A stretch of DNA of 64,000 nucleotides, taken from the NCBI RefSeq assembly GCF_910592395.1, contig NC_088324.1, forward strand, positions 10,938,953 through 11,002,952, in the 5' to 3' direction. A model generated the notes under the pieces. It was not told the origin of the DNA and did not search any database. It saw only the letters and a program-made list of their open reading frames with translations. Below, one piece after another: positions 29,133 to 41,595 of the stretch. Positions within the stretch are counted from its first letter, which is position 1. Each line of letters opens with the position of its first letter. The DNA is from Lineus longissimus (Eukaryota; Nemertea; Pilidiophora; Heteronemertea; Lineidae). The translations under genes were made by a program, and so were the position numbers.

Positions 29133-32100
29133 CTGGAAGTATGAATTAAATTGTCACAAAGTTTAGCCAATTTATGAATTGGTTTGGTTTTTATGAAGTT
29201 CTACAGATGCGCTCTAGCAGCTGGTCCTTTGCATCAAATGTCAGGGAAGACCAAAATTCAGTTCATTCCGCTCCAGCTTGTACCAGATGCACATATTTGA
29301 AACAAGTATAAAAGCAATACAACTTGGTAGGCAGATGACTTCAATCTCTCACCATAATGAGTCCAGATTTCTAGTGTCTCCCTGAATGGCTCCATCATGT
29401 CCTTGTTTAGTTCAGAAATGACTGTCTCCCAGTTCTGATAGCACTCGCCACACAATTCACACGCGGGGAAGAAGCCTACAATGATATGTTAATGTACATT
29501 ATGATACATTAGGAGTGACCAAAAACTTATTTCTGCAGATAATACGTTTTTGGCATAACTGAAGTAATGAGTGGGTTGCTTCCAAGGATGTGGCAATTGC
29601 AGTGACTTAATCTCAATGACATTAGTAATTATCACAGTCATGGTAAAGTACTCACTGATACTCACTCCTGCAACTTGACATTGCTGTACCCACTGAGCCA
29701 AAACAATACTGCTGGGCAGCATATAGATTTATTTTTCGATTTCTAGGTCTACTTGATCATTCAAGACCAACTGACAACACATTTTTTCCCCCAAATGAAA
29801 AATTAAAGAAAGCATTACCTTTTGAATTTTCCGTACACTTCTCACATCGTCTGCCATCGATAGAGCTCTTGGTGCAAGGGCACTGCCCGGTCAGGTGGTC
29901 ACACTGCCCAAATATGGGTGTTGTGTTTGTAGTGCCTCGAACATCACAGTTACAAGCTGAAATAGACAACACACATTATAAATGGAATCATCTGTGAAAT
30001 CTCTGAAACTCAACATCATTTCTAAAGTGAACATACTACTCACAAAAGCGGTCAGCCAATTTTGTTGCACCGCACAACCTGAGAGTACGATGGTTACAGA
30101 AGCTGACACAGAAGAAGATTACTGTGGGTAGTTGAGATGTATAACTTACCATCACATCCTGAAACTGAGTTGAAGTTCCAGTGGACATCTGCACACTGGT
30201 CACAGTGTTGACCGATCACGTTAGGCCGGCATGGACACTGGCCTGTCACCTATAACATGAATTGACAATACAAGGTACAAACATGCTAATTAATACTACT
30301 GCTTATTCTGAATATCGCACTGATGACAACATAAGACACATTGCTGCGGAAAGTAAAGTTAAGTATCACTGGAGCAAAATATTGATGCAAAACATTTCTC
30401 ATGTCTGAATAGTGAGTGGTCTTGTAAAACACTGTGTTCATTTGCATGGTGTAGTTCTCTGGTAGCCTACCTGGGCACCAAAAAAATCAAGGTATGTGAC
30501 CTTAGCGATGGTCACCACTTGACCACGTACACTATTCAACCTTTACAACCCCAGTTTTATGGACTCTTCCAATGCATTGACTCGAGGAGTCTATACAGCA
30601 AAATGGGGGCGACTTACCAAATGACAGCTGAGGTCAAATGAACCTGTCATGCTGCAGTTACACATGGTGCATCCAATACCGCTGGTGAAATCATAGGAGT
30701 TGGCTACGCATTCGTCACATTGTTTCCCCTCAACGTTCGGATGGCATTCGCAGTCTCCAGTTATATGGTTACAGACGCCAGTTGATCCTAATGTACTACA
30801 TCCACAAGCTGGAGAGAAAGGATTTAATCAGCATGAAATGCCCATTGTATCTAACATAATGAAGAACCGGAAACGTTTATTGTTTCAGTGCTTTAAATAA
30901 CGAGGAACTCACAATTTGAATCTCTAGAATTGTTAGATCATTTTCAAAGAATGTGAAGACTTGCAAGTTCTAAAAAACAGTCCATGACAGAATTAATGCA
31001 ACATCATGATGTTTTACTCTTTGTAAACCGATAAATCCACTCATAATTCCATTCTTAAGGAGATGATAAAATGCTCATTTTGTGTTTCACAACACATTCA
31101 CAGATCGTGAACTCTCGTTTCATCATACTTACGGACACAACTGTTTGTCATGGCATCTCCATAGTAACCGGGGGCACAGATTTCACATTTTGGACCAGCA
31201 GTGTTGTTTACGCAGGTTCGGCATTCACCAGTCACAGTGTCACAAACATTGGAGCGATCGTTACAGTCGCAGAGTTGACATTTGCCACCATTGTTCTGAA
31301 AGTAAGATGAAGGCGAGATTGTGACAAGCTGTTGGCTGCAGCCTTGTAATCAATCCCATTCATGGAGATTCTGGTCAGAACCAACTGATCATCTACCCAA
31401 TGAGGATGAAATCATAACTTACAGTAATGTTCGACGGCTGCCCAAACCATCCTTCAGCACAGAATTGGCACTGCTGGCCAGTATGACCTGAGGCACATCC
31501 CTGACAGATAGGCCCTCCTAAGGAGCCCAGGCTGCAGGTGGAGGCAAACACATTGATGTCACCGGCGATGACATTACTAGGGCACATACAGGGCTTGCAG
31601 TCACCTGAAATGGCAAAAATGTGATTCAAAATATTTATGATTAAAAAATATCGATGACAAATGCTGTGCTCAAAGAACACACCACAACCCAGGCTTGTTC
31701 TGTGGCATCTAACACCTTCACGGCCGAACCACATAGATCTACGTGGCCCCAATCCCCCTGTTTGAGCTGGTTATTGGAGTCTCGTGGACTTGACATAAGG
31801 AACTACGTCATCGCCATTTTAAGGTGAGATGAGTTTTGTGTCATTATTCTTCATGTCACTATAATCTCCTACCTGGAGTACCTGCTGTTGCGTCTCCATA
31901 GTAACCACTCAAACAACTCTCGCAATGATCTCCTGATGTATTGTGGGTACAGGAACAGACTGTCGACTCTGGATCACAATCGGCAGACGCATGTCCGTTA
32001 CAGTCACACCGGACACAGGATACAAATGGACCTCCATTCGCTGTTTGTCTGGTGTAGCCAGCTGAGCAACTTTCACAGAATTGACCCTGAAATTGTAAAA

Positions 32101-35100
32101 GTAAGTTGAGTCAACGCAGATTCAAAATCGACAATTCATTGTCGATGTACATGTAGGCCAAACTACCTACGCAGACACTAGTTAGACATGTGTACAATTT
32201 TGAAATACTGATTGTGACAGGTGAGTAGCAGTCAAGTGTTGATTGTGACATTGAAAATTGGACTCAAGCCCCTCACAACTTACCTGAAAACCTGTTGGAC
32301 ATGAGCACTGCTCCACATTGTTGATTGTGACATTGGACGTAGGGCTTGGAGCGCCATGATTCATCGCAACATAGGACAAGTCAGTAGAGGAATCAACATC
32401 CTGAGAAAAAGAAGAAGTTTATTGAAAAGATAACAGCGCAGCAACAAATATCAGTCAATGTCACTGCATGATTCAGTGCAACTGATGTCCAGGCATGAAC
32501 ATGGTGCGTAAGAAAATCGTTACCAGTGATTCTATCTCTTTGGATGAATATCAAACATGAGGACTTACGTTGCTATATTTTCCTCTGATTTTGATGGCCT
32601 TGATGTTGGTTAGGATTTTCTGGAGGTCAGTATAAGTAGCCTGTCGTCCCATTGTTGTGCCGACCTTCCACTCAGCTTCACGAAGTTGGAACTGAAATTA
32701 AAATAATAGACGTCGAACACACAACAACCATTATCCAAGAGCATATCAGAGTTATTGAATATGTTGTGAACAAGACACAATTTAGCTAGACTCTGGTTCT
32801 TCTATCTTTAGAAGATAGAAACAAGTCTGGTCTGTACCAGTTCATCACTGAAGTTAAACCATATTACCAGTATTCATACTCACTGAAAAAACTGTACTAC
32901 TAGTTGTCCCAGGTAAGCTTGGCAACTCTGCCACAAGGATGTAGTTTGTGTCTGTTCCCTCGAGGATAATATCTCCCTTTGTCGTCACGACTGGATTGTC
33001 TGCCGTAGAAATCTTCAAAGCAAATGTTATCGTCTGCCCGTAGGCGGCGCGCTTGTCGCCAAGGAATTCTTCAGTAGCTACGAAGTACAGATGTTGTCTG
33101 AGCATGTATTCTGCCGAGTTGGTGATCCTCATGATGAATCTGAGGGAGAATTAGCAAAGTTACATGATAAAAGCCAGACGAGTGAGACCAGCACACCTTT
33201 TAAACATGTTGTACCTGACATTCCTAAACATTCTTGAAACTCCCAGCAAGTTAAAGGATCGAAGACAACAAAGCCAATGTCCATCACTACAGCCATAAAT
33301 ATGGTATTATATGAATTCATCAGAGCAAACCTTCCTTTGTTTTAATTTGATACCTGGACATGAAACAACATGGTAGTATGTCCCCAGGCCCCAGTCACAT
33401 CCCAGGTTGGAGTGACATCATTGATCATTGAGTGTCCATTTCCAGATCAAGATCGTGCAGGTAGACATTCTGGGTGCACATGGCATCTCAATGGCTCTCA
33501 AACCATATGATTTTCATCAATTTATGGTACAATTTCATAATCAAGCAACTTCAGGAAGATCAGGGATTGACTTACTGTGCAGTTGATTCTCCTGCAAGGA
33601 TAGGCGTCGTCACATCGATTGCTAGCCCACTACCATCAACGCCCGTCCACTGAGCATCAATGCTGCTAGGATCGAGCATGGACCAACCGTTTTCCGTCGT
33701 GTTCCTGTACCAACCCGGGGCAGATGTGCAGTCCGAGCTGTGGCCCGAGCAGACACATCCAATACACCCTTGCTCACCCCAGACGCCAAGACCAAAATAA
33801 CCTGGAAAATATAAAATACATTGTACATGAAATGAAGGACAGGACAGGACCGAATAGTATTCACTTGCTTTCATATATGTCTGATTGAAGCAAGTATCAT
33901 CTTTACAAAAAATGCATGTCTGTGGAACATTATGAAGAGGTATTCTGATTACCAAAGATAAATTAAGTAGAATTTCAAACTTGTGGGACAAACATTGGTG
34001 CCGGTATTATAGATATGTTGATGACGACACTTACCACTTTGGCAGACGTCACACTTGTTTCCTGTTGCATGGTTCTTACACGGACATTCTCCAGTGATCG
34101 GATCACAAACTGACGACTGGCTGCCAACAGTGTCACAGTTACAGGAAGTGCACCCAGTAGATTCCAAATGGGCGTATCTGAAAGGAAAGTCAAAAGATTT
34201 ATCGAAATCAGTGGAGCAGGTTTTCCCAGGGGTTGGCTTTCAACACATGAGAAGGGAAGCAATGCATGTCTTCTACTTCTTCTTAATTGTCATCATATAT
34301 CATGCTAGCCACATTAGAACCACACAGCTTCCCCTAAAATGTCATGATTTGACCTTCAACTCACCCATCTTGGCAGGCATCACATACGAGACCAGTGACC
34401 CCAGTCTTGCACAAACATTGCCCAACATCAGAACATGTGTTGTTGAGAGAGTACTGAAGGAGGCATTGGCAAGGAGAACACCCATTTCCTGAAATATAGA
34501 ACATGATGCATGTTACACTCTGTGGTCAAGTCTTATTGTTTTATGATTATCTGTTTATAGCTTTGAAATATTGCAGTGATTCTAAATTCTGATCTTCTTG
34601 ATTCGAGCACCCTCCATAGTATACAAAGGCCTAAGTACAGGACCCAGCTTATATGACCACGGCATCCACACATAGTGACTGCAATGGGATGCAGGTGGTA
34701 CAACTCTGTGGCACAAATGAGCAATTCGACGGAAGAGTGACTTGGGTCCACTTTAAACCCCAAGTGTACTTATGGGCAGGCGAAAGTTGCAAGATGTTTG
34801 GACATGCATCATGCACTGGTCTCGCCACTGTGGAATCTTGAAGATGTAAAAGGATGCACATATCTCACCTGTGCTATGTCCATAATGATCCTGTATACAG
34901 CTTGTACATTTCTCCCCAGTGACGTTAGCTTTGCAAGGACACTGCCCAGTCTTGCGATCACAACTCGGAGTCACCGAACCAAAGGCATCACAAGCGCACG
35001 ATCTACACCCACTAGTCACGCCGAAGTCAAAATGATAGACGTCGCAAGTGTCACATGACAATCCCATGACGTTTGTCTTGCACATGCATTGGCCGCCAAA

Positions 35101-38100
35101 TGGATCACAGGCAGTTAAGAGGATTGTGCCAGCACCAACACAGGAACATGCTGAAATTGAATTGAATTGATTCCTAAAGAAGAAATTAGATCAGGTTTTT
35201 GTGACGGCATGTTGGAATTCAAATTGACACTAACTGTAGCTGTATAAACTAAGTCTTGAATCTTCACTTTCATCCACCTGTAATGCAGTAGCGTGTGAAT
35301 TATGACTAGGGGTGTGACTGAGCCAGAGCAAGAGAGAAAAGAGCAGACGGATGCCTATCCAGGGGTTGACCACAACTAAAAACCATCTCGAAACAAGGTC
35401 TTATGTCTCACTATGACATTCTGACAGTTGTTAGATCATAAAAGGACTTCAAAAGATCAATTGTCGTTCCGTCATAGCAATATCTCACTTACCCAAGGCC
35501 CTGCCATACAATTCAGCCATGATTGAGTATTCGTATGGTCCACACCCAAGTGATTCTCTTGAGGCATGGTCAACTGTCTGTATGGTTGTGAAGCACTGCT
35601 GCATTGCAGCTTGGGTTGAGCTGTCAGCCGTGGTGTATGCATCCAACTCGGAGAGGTCAGGGAGAATGACCAGCTGAAATTTGTAAAAAGTCAACTCAGG
35701 AGATATGTGCAAACAAAACTACCAGCAAGTCATTGGTCCTTGTATCATTCTTTATCTTATTCCAAATCATATCATATCATCCCAGCATGCACAAAGCTTT
35801 GAAATAAATTCATTTGACAAGGCAAATACGAGACTTGACCAAAAATACTTACGGAATCTAGCAGCATTGTTTTGGTCTTTTCATTGGGTAAGGTCAGGGT
35901 GATGGTGTACTGTTTGACACTGCTCAGGCACACCTTGCCAAAGTTTACAAATCCTGCAATGGAGAAAGTGTCAACACTTAGCCTTTGAAGACTCAAGGAT
36001 GGAAGTCTACAGAATAGCATGTAGAGTGATATACAAATAAGTACTATAAATGTGAAGTTTCAGCAAATTTGCATGCATAACTACAGCAACATTTATTTCT
36101 ATTCATCCGCACCACAGGAAAATGCAATGTACAATGCTGGTGACAACCTTGCCTGTGACATAGGTTGCTGATGACAACCACCTGCAAATAAGGTTGCTAA
36201 TGACAGCCTCATCTGTGAATGAGGTTGCTAATGACAGCCTCATCTGTGAATGAGGTTCAATTGTTACCTTGTTTGTAAGCAGCATTTGCCTTAGCAGTTT
36301 TAGGCTTGGTGGTCCACACTTCTGGCACTCTCCCACAGTAATAAGGTGATGGGTCAGTGGTGGAGATAGTCAGGAGGACATTGTTCCATGTTTGGCTCGA
36401 CTGGAATTATAGTAAAGAGGTTTTTCATTATGGCAAAGAGAGCTAATATCTACTACCTCCTGATGAGATCCTTTACATTCCCACTGGTTCTTGCCTGCTT
36501 CAGACTGCTACTTCATATCAGACCACTAGATCACTGAAATGTGATATTCGTTTGGGTAATGAAGTTGGCTTACCTCATATCTGACAACTAGATCATAGAA
36601 CTGCGTCTCGGGGACGTTCACACTTGTAGAGAATGTGAAGACATCATTGGGACCTAGGTCTAGGAAGCCTCTGCCTGTAAACGTTGCTGACTGGTTCTCT
36701 TGACCCTCGCGTTCCACAAGCATGAATAACTGAAATGAAATGAAAAGTATATAGAAAAACTTATGCAAACTGCCTCTTACCACTCCAAAGCTTTAAAGTA
36801 GCCTATATCATTCTCAAAGATTCTCATGCCTCTCATAAAATAACTCAGCACTTTGTACTTCAGGTGTTTACTCCAGGGTGCCAGTGATCATGTCGAACCC
36901 TAACACCAACCTTTTTAAAAACATTAGGAGAGGCCAACAGATAACCGCACTGCCAAACAACTTTCTGACAGGCACCAAAACGCAGGTACTCAGCATCCTT
37001 TGTTCTTTCAGGGCTAAAGCATAATGAAATAGACATGTTGTTTATCCCCTTGCCCACTTACATCAGCATTTGACATATACTCCGCTTCATATATCAGATG
37101 GTCCAACTTCGGCACAAAGAAATCGTTATCTGGTTGGTCACAGTTCTTCCCACCAATGTTAGGACGGCAGTGGCACTGTCCAGTCGCCTTGTCGCAGGTG
37201 GAATTATGGGATCCGCCAGGATTGCACTGGCATGAAACACATCCATCTGGATTGTCAGAAGTCTTGTTATAGTAACCATCCTAAAAAAAGATGCTTTAAG
37301 TATAAAACATAATGCATAGGAGGCAGTGGTTGAGTTGTTAAGGTTGTTCTTGTAAACCAAACACAATAGGTGATTCATTTGCACCAGCATCACTATCCTG
37401 AAATGCTTGGACAGGACATAATCTCACCTGACAGTCTTGACACTTGTATCCCTCTGTATGAGACTTGCATTGGCACGCCCCAGAAGCTGAGTCACAGTAG
37501 TTTGTGTTGTTAAAGGAGCCAGAAATATCGCAGTCGCAATCTGTAATGGAAAGGTAGTACATTACAGAAATTGCATGAATTGTCAATCCATATTTGTATA
37601 CATGTAAACACGGCATGTCTTATGCTCAAGACTGCATTGTCAGGATTCTTACGAAGACATGGAATCAGGCAGTCAAGGTTGTTTTATTAATACATTCTCT
37701 CCATCAGCACCGACTATCATCTTGCTCTTTTGTGAAACATACTTGTTCTGAGACAGCCACAATCTTGGTGTAGAGAAAAGCAAATATCATTGAGCTGATC
37801 TGATGAGATTTATACCTTGGCATCCATTGGTGTTCGATCCCTGTAGAGTCCAAGTCTTCTCAATGCACATGTCACATGCTCGTCCCATAGTGTTCTTCTT
37901 ACAGCTGCACTGACCAGTGTAGTTATTGCAACTTAGGCCAGAGCTGGGCTCACTGCCGGCTATGCTACAGTTACAAGCTGAAAATGATAAGACAATGAGC
38001 ACCACCACTATAAACACTGAACAACCTCATGAAAATACATTTGATTACAAATTTTCCTACCCAATCAGGTCCATCCTCAGGACATCACTGTGTAATAAAT

Positions 38101-41100
38101 GTTTAAGGGTTGCCGAACTTTGCCACTGGGACATTTAGATTGACCTTAACTGCTTAATGCTGACTTACCAACGCAGAACTCTGGGTCAGCTGCTCCGTAG
38201 TTGGGATTGAGGTAGTGTTGATCAGCGCAGAGCTCACATCTGTCTCCGGCAGTGTTGTACTGGCAACCATCGCAGACACCATAACCCTTTGACGAGTCGT
38301 AGTGGCAAGATGATGCACGGCCGGTACAGTCACAAACTGAAGGAAAGAACAAAGCAATGCATTAGGTGACGGTTTCCGTTCGGCCAACTTGACACAGCGT
38401 CAATAGTTGGATGACTGATGAATGAGTATGGCTATAGAAACCAAAGACCTTCAATGAAAAGAAACTTTATTCCAGGGACGATTTCCTTGCACGAGTTGGA
38501 CATACTTCTTTTCAAACATACTGACTTTGAAATATCTGAAGATGATAATACAACGTGCTATTGCAAATGTATAATACAGATAATTAGCGACCTACCTTCA
38601 CACTCATTGTTTTCTCCGTCCCTGCCCAATTTCCACGGCTTGTTATTATAAAGAGGGAGACACTGGTCACAGTTATCGCCCGTCGTGTTATGTTGGCAGA
38701 CGCACACAGCAGAATTCTGGAATCAAAAATGTCAAGCATGGCAACGGCCAGTATCTTAGGTACAGCATGGCCTAGTGCCTAGTAGCACAGGTACTGTGTC
38801 CGACTCATATACCGAACATTGTGGTTCAATACCATACACTTTAATATTACTTTTTGCGACGTTGGGCAAGTCACTTTACTTCAATTTGCCATGTTCTTTG
38901 AAGTTGAGTTTGAATATTGAAATCAAACAAAGAGCAAGAGTAAGGTATGTTCGTGACTCATCCTCCCTAACCTAAAAAGGCGTAAGTATGCCAATAGCTC
39001 TAAGAAGAAGAAAAGAAGAGATTTAGTAAACTTACTGGTCCTTTACACCTTGTAGCATGTCCAAAGCATCCACACTGGCCAGATATCTTCAAGTCAGCAA
39101 TGGTGTAGTACGAACTTATTGGGTCTTTATCGGCTGGATTGAGGAGTCTAAACCTTACGGCTGAGGTTAGGAAGTAGCGTTGGGTTGTCAGGTCATTTGT
39201 GAAGGAGTCTGGATACTCAAGGTTCGGGTTGAATATAACCTGAAAGATGACACAAAATGAAATATTACAGAGTGGTCCTTGTACGGAGTTAGATTGGACA
39301 ATCAATTGTTCCCAAAAGACAATATTCAAACCTTGAAGGAAAACATTATTGTTCCTCAAGGTTCTCATAACAATAGAAAGTGGCAACACATCTGTGTCAA
39401 ATTCTTTCTTAAGCCTAATATCTTAAATAATGGACAGGAATTGATCAAAACTCTTGAGACAAATATCACCTGGTGTGTTGATACCCTGGCTAGAAAAAAT
39501 CAATGCAAACAAGGCGAGGTGAATGCAGCATAATTAGGGCCATGATTAAATAATGATGATTAATTTATGTATGCTGGGATTAAGGAACGCTATATGTAGC
39601 AGAATGTTACACTACAAATGTAGTACATGTACATGACCACTGCTATTTTGCTTACCTTACAGTTACACAGTTAAAGGGGTCATATTCAGAACTGGTACAT
39701 CAAACTATGCTGATGACCATTTTGCAGCAATTTGACCGAGATAGGTCAAAGCAAACCAGGGCCGTATTGAGACAAAACCAAGATGTGTAAATGGATAAAC
39801 TTTTGATTCTTTGCTATCATCACTTAGAAACAGTGAATCATTCTGTAATGGGTGTAACCTTAAAAGGGTGTAACTCCTAGAACTTTGAAGGGTGTAACTT
39901 TATAAGGGTGTTTCAACCAAATATGAATGCATGAGTCACACTCTTTATGCAAGTAATATTTCAATGATGTTTCTTGAAGGGAGACAAAACTCAGATGTTT
40001 ATCAAACTAGTTGGTATTCCCTTGTCACATCTACATGTATTACCAATTTGGACACCACGCCCATTCTACATGAGACAAAAACTATCCACAGGAGTTTTTC
40101 ACAGTTTTTGGCATAATATTCCATTGTTCAGTGCTGTTGTATCTGACAGTCTGTCTTTTTTGCAAACAACGTGTGGGGACATGTACTATATACAGTGTAC
40201 GCTAGCCTCCTTAGATGTCAATGCAGAATCAAATGCTGCATGTTAAAAGATTACTTATTATGGAGAGTCGACATAGCAAAATTGTTTGGCCTTTTTTTTA
40301 AAAATGAACTTCGGCCAGGACACCTACGCTATTGACTTGGTACGAAATATGCAACAATCCCAAACACTGGTGACATAAACAAAACTTATCGAGATTACAA
40401 CGGAATCTCAGCAAATAGAAATAACTACGCTTATCTCTAAATGAAAGAGGAAGAACAAGTCTTGTAAGCAATTCAAACAAACTTGTCTTAATCCCAAGAT
40501 TTGATAAAAGTGTTCTACATGTAATATAGTGCAAGGTTGAACAAGGTGGAGCGTCACACCTATTTTGCTTCGTTCTGGTCATGTATACTTCCTGGTCTAC
40601 TCTGACTAAGAAACAGCAAGTCCTTCAATGTGGCCGCTCCCTATAAGTAAGGCCAACATAACAATGCCAAAGGAAAATATTAAGTATAGTGGGACCTTAC
40701 GGACACCTCTCTCAGCCGAACACCCTAGGACACTGATGTTGTTGAAATTCTATGGCTGATTTAAAAGTATTTTGGAACATATGGGGGGGGACCCTATAAA
40801 GTCTAAAATTTCCAAAGAAAAACAGATTCTACTGACCTGTTGTCTGAATCCAGCATCTCTGGAGTCGGGGTCCGTACTGAAGAACTTCTCCTCACAATAA
40901 ACAGTCGTTGAATCGAACGCCTCTGAGCCACTTTGATACAAAACAGAGGGAAAAGACTCGGAGCAGTTTTCAGCATAGTATCTCCACGGAGACCAACCAC
41001 CACTGGATTCGTCCTGTTTTTCAAAAATGATGGAATCGGGTCGCATGTCAATGGTGTCGATCGAAGATTCCAATTCGAGAGGTGCAGTGAACATGACGAT

Positions 41101-41595
41101 GATCGACCGAATCAAGAAATTATGCGTAAGATTTAATGAAACAAACTCCTCCGTAGGGGTTGCTCCTGGTGATGAAATGGTATTTTTAGACTGCCAATAC
41201 GTCAAGACGTCATTTTCTGTGGTATTTTCCGTCAACCCAGGAAAGGATGTGACTTTAGTATCATGCATTAATTCTTCAGGATGATTGAAACCTGAAGTCT
41301 GATTGCACGCATATTCATGAAAATCTAACGTCTGAGAAAAACGGCGATATAAAGTCTCATTGGGGGTCCCACATGTTGATGACACGGATAAAGTCCGAAA
41401 GCTATTTTCTGAAATGCCGTCTAATAAATTTCCAAAGCCAGGGTAACAGGCCGCAGTGGACGCACAGGTTTGACCAGAGGCGATAGAAAATGTCAATGAT
41501 ATAGAAATGATGAAGGTGTAGAATGTCAGGGTTGTACTCCTACCAGCAGAGTTTGGTGACCGTCGGACACTCGGGGGATAATTATGGCACAACAT
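26136..41595 (-). CDS. Laminin-family chain A, beta-type with an added L4a domain, complete
   Basis: This gene encodes a secreted basement-membrane laminin short arm plus coiled coil. The 31 coding exons (right to left) are 41595-40837, 39239-39036, 38716-38596, 38336-38169, 37977-37816, 37540-37428, 37280-37062, 36729-36574, 36400-36268, 35953-35853, 35673-35493, 35150-34869, 34488-34365, 34177-34035, 33801-33576, 33139-32884, 32691-32569, 32400-32284, 32086-31873, 31604-31423, 31295-31133, 30808-30618, 30249-30150, 29956-29819, 29475-29353, 29132-28999, 28806-28171, 27880-27600, 27312-26994, 26634-26472 and 26284-26136. All phases close, giving 2126 residues against about 1790 for vertebrate beta1 and 1610 for gamma1. 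The order is signal peptide, LN, LEa, LF, LEb, L4a, LEc, coiled coil. There are no LG domains, so it is not an alpha chain. Subfamily assignment is mixed: LN, LF and coiled-coil start are beta-like, L4a is gamma/alpha-like. Confidence 0.93.
29353..32086 (-). CDS. Laminin A exons 19-25: LEc repeats and entry to coiled coil
   Basis: Exons 32086-31873, 31604-31423, 31295-31133, 30808-30618, 30249-30150, 29956-29819 and 29475-29353 encode about six LE repeats ([66 protein letters not shown]). The repeat that aligns with the nidogen-binding LE of gamma1 reads [12 protein letters not shown] and lacks NIDPNAV. The last exon carries [19 protein letters not shown], matching the beta-chain entry CxxCHQCFxxWDVIIxELT rather than the gamma form. 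Confidence 0.9.
31711..31830 (+). repeat. One-ended relative of the 23.0 kb palindromic MITE
   Basis: The segment starts ACACCTTCACGGCCGAACCA and continues with TCTACGTGGCC, GAGCTGGTTATTGGAGTCTC and ACTACGTCATCGCCAT, paralleling one arm of the element at 23021-23380. The second arm is missing. It lies in the laminin A intron between exons 31873 and 31604. Confidence 0.65.
32284..33801 (-). CDS. Laminin A exons 15-18: L4a (laminin IV type A) domain
   Basis: Exons 33801-33576, 33139-32884, 32691-32569 and 32400-32284 encode [25 protein letters not shown], an LE repeat split by a globular insert exactly as gamma and alpha chains split theirs (gamma1: CFCFGHSSVC). The insert shows [64 protein letters not shown], then EQCSCPTGF leading to GQFC in the next exon (gamma1: ESCTCPVGYGGQFC). 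These are L4a hallmarks. The match is much closer to gamma1 than to LF. Confidence 0.92.
33802..35150 (-). CDS. Laminin A exons 12-14: LEb repeats between LF and L4a
   Basis: Exons 35150-34869, 34488-34365 and 34177-34035 encode four LE repeats beginning [40 protein letters not shown] and [13 protein letters not shown]. The exon junctions fall inside codons but all join cleanly (for example GG|A giving DGYAH). These repeats sit where beta chains continue uninterrupted to the coiled coil. Confidence 0.9.
35493..37280 (-). CDS. Laminin A exons 7-11: half LE5 and LF (laminin IV type B) domain
   Basis: Exons 37280-37062, 36729-36574, 36400-36268, 35953-35853 and 35673-35493 encode [13 protein letters not shown]...[12 protein letters not shown], a half LE repeat, followed by the LF domain. 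Beta-chain hallmarks are [15 protein letters not shown] (beta: YFATLDHYLYEAE), [18 protein letters not shown] (beta: YDILIRYE), [36 protein letters not shown] and the closing C...C before [15 protein letters not shown] is found in beta chains, and a related L4b occurs in some alpha chains, but gamma chains lack it. Confidence 0.92.
36133..36262 (-). repeat. 31 bp tandem repeat beside the LF exon donor
   Basis: About four copies of a 29-31 bp unit containing AGGTTGCTAATGACAGCCTC start near 36133, 36162, 36191 and 36222. The array ends within a few bases of the splice donor of exon 36400-36268. The last two copies are nearly identical, which suggests recent slippage. Confidence 0.65.
37428..38716 (-). 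CDS. Laminin A exons 3-6: LEa repeats 1-4
   Basis: Exons 38716-38596, 38336-38169, 37977-37816 and 37540-37428 finish LE1 and encode LE2 ([10 protein letters not shown]), LE3 (CNCSIAGS) and most of LE4 ([15 protein letters not shown]), each with the eight-cysteine laminin EGF spacing. LE boundaries coincide with phase 1 introns, the same pattern as in laminin B. The count of four full LE repeats plus a half repeat before LF equals that of vertebrate beta chains. Confidence 0.93.
38765..38990 (+). repeat. tRNA-derived SINE copy
   Basis: The segment reads GTGTCCGACTCATATACCGA...CATTGTGGTTCAATACC, a degenerate tRNA-like head with a B-box-like GGTTCAATACC, then a body with GTTGGGCAAGTCACTTTACT. 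The same head and body recur near 56520, and part of the body recurs near 47040. It is intronic in laminin A, so it does not affect coding exons. Confidence 0.45.
39036..41595 (-). CDS. Laminin A exons 1-2: signal peptide and LN domain
   Basis: ATG 41595 is the first in-frame methionine of an exon that opens at an acceptor (exon edge 41627). A hydrophobic stretch, [20 protein letters not shown], acts as signal peptide after an unusually long 20-residue basic lead. The mature start GQTCAS and then [11 protein letters not shown]...LSVSSTCG match the beta-chain LN signature (CYPxxGxLLxG...STCG). The usual TWWQS motif is TYWQS here. Exon 2 ends inside the first LE repeat ([13 protein letters not shown]). 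LN domains drive laminin polymerisation. Confidence 0.93.
39240..40836 (-). other. 1.6 kb laminin A intron
   Basis: No exon is recognised between donor 40836 and acceptor 39240. It holds short repeats of AGGGTGTAAC around 39848-39910 and a fragment (40689-40742, GGACCTTACGGACACCTCTC) resembling the TACAGTGGAACC-type elements at 48.6-49.1 kb. I see nothing else. Confidence 0.6.
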
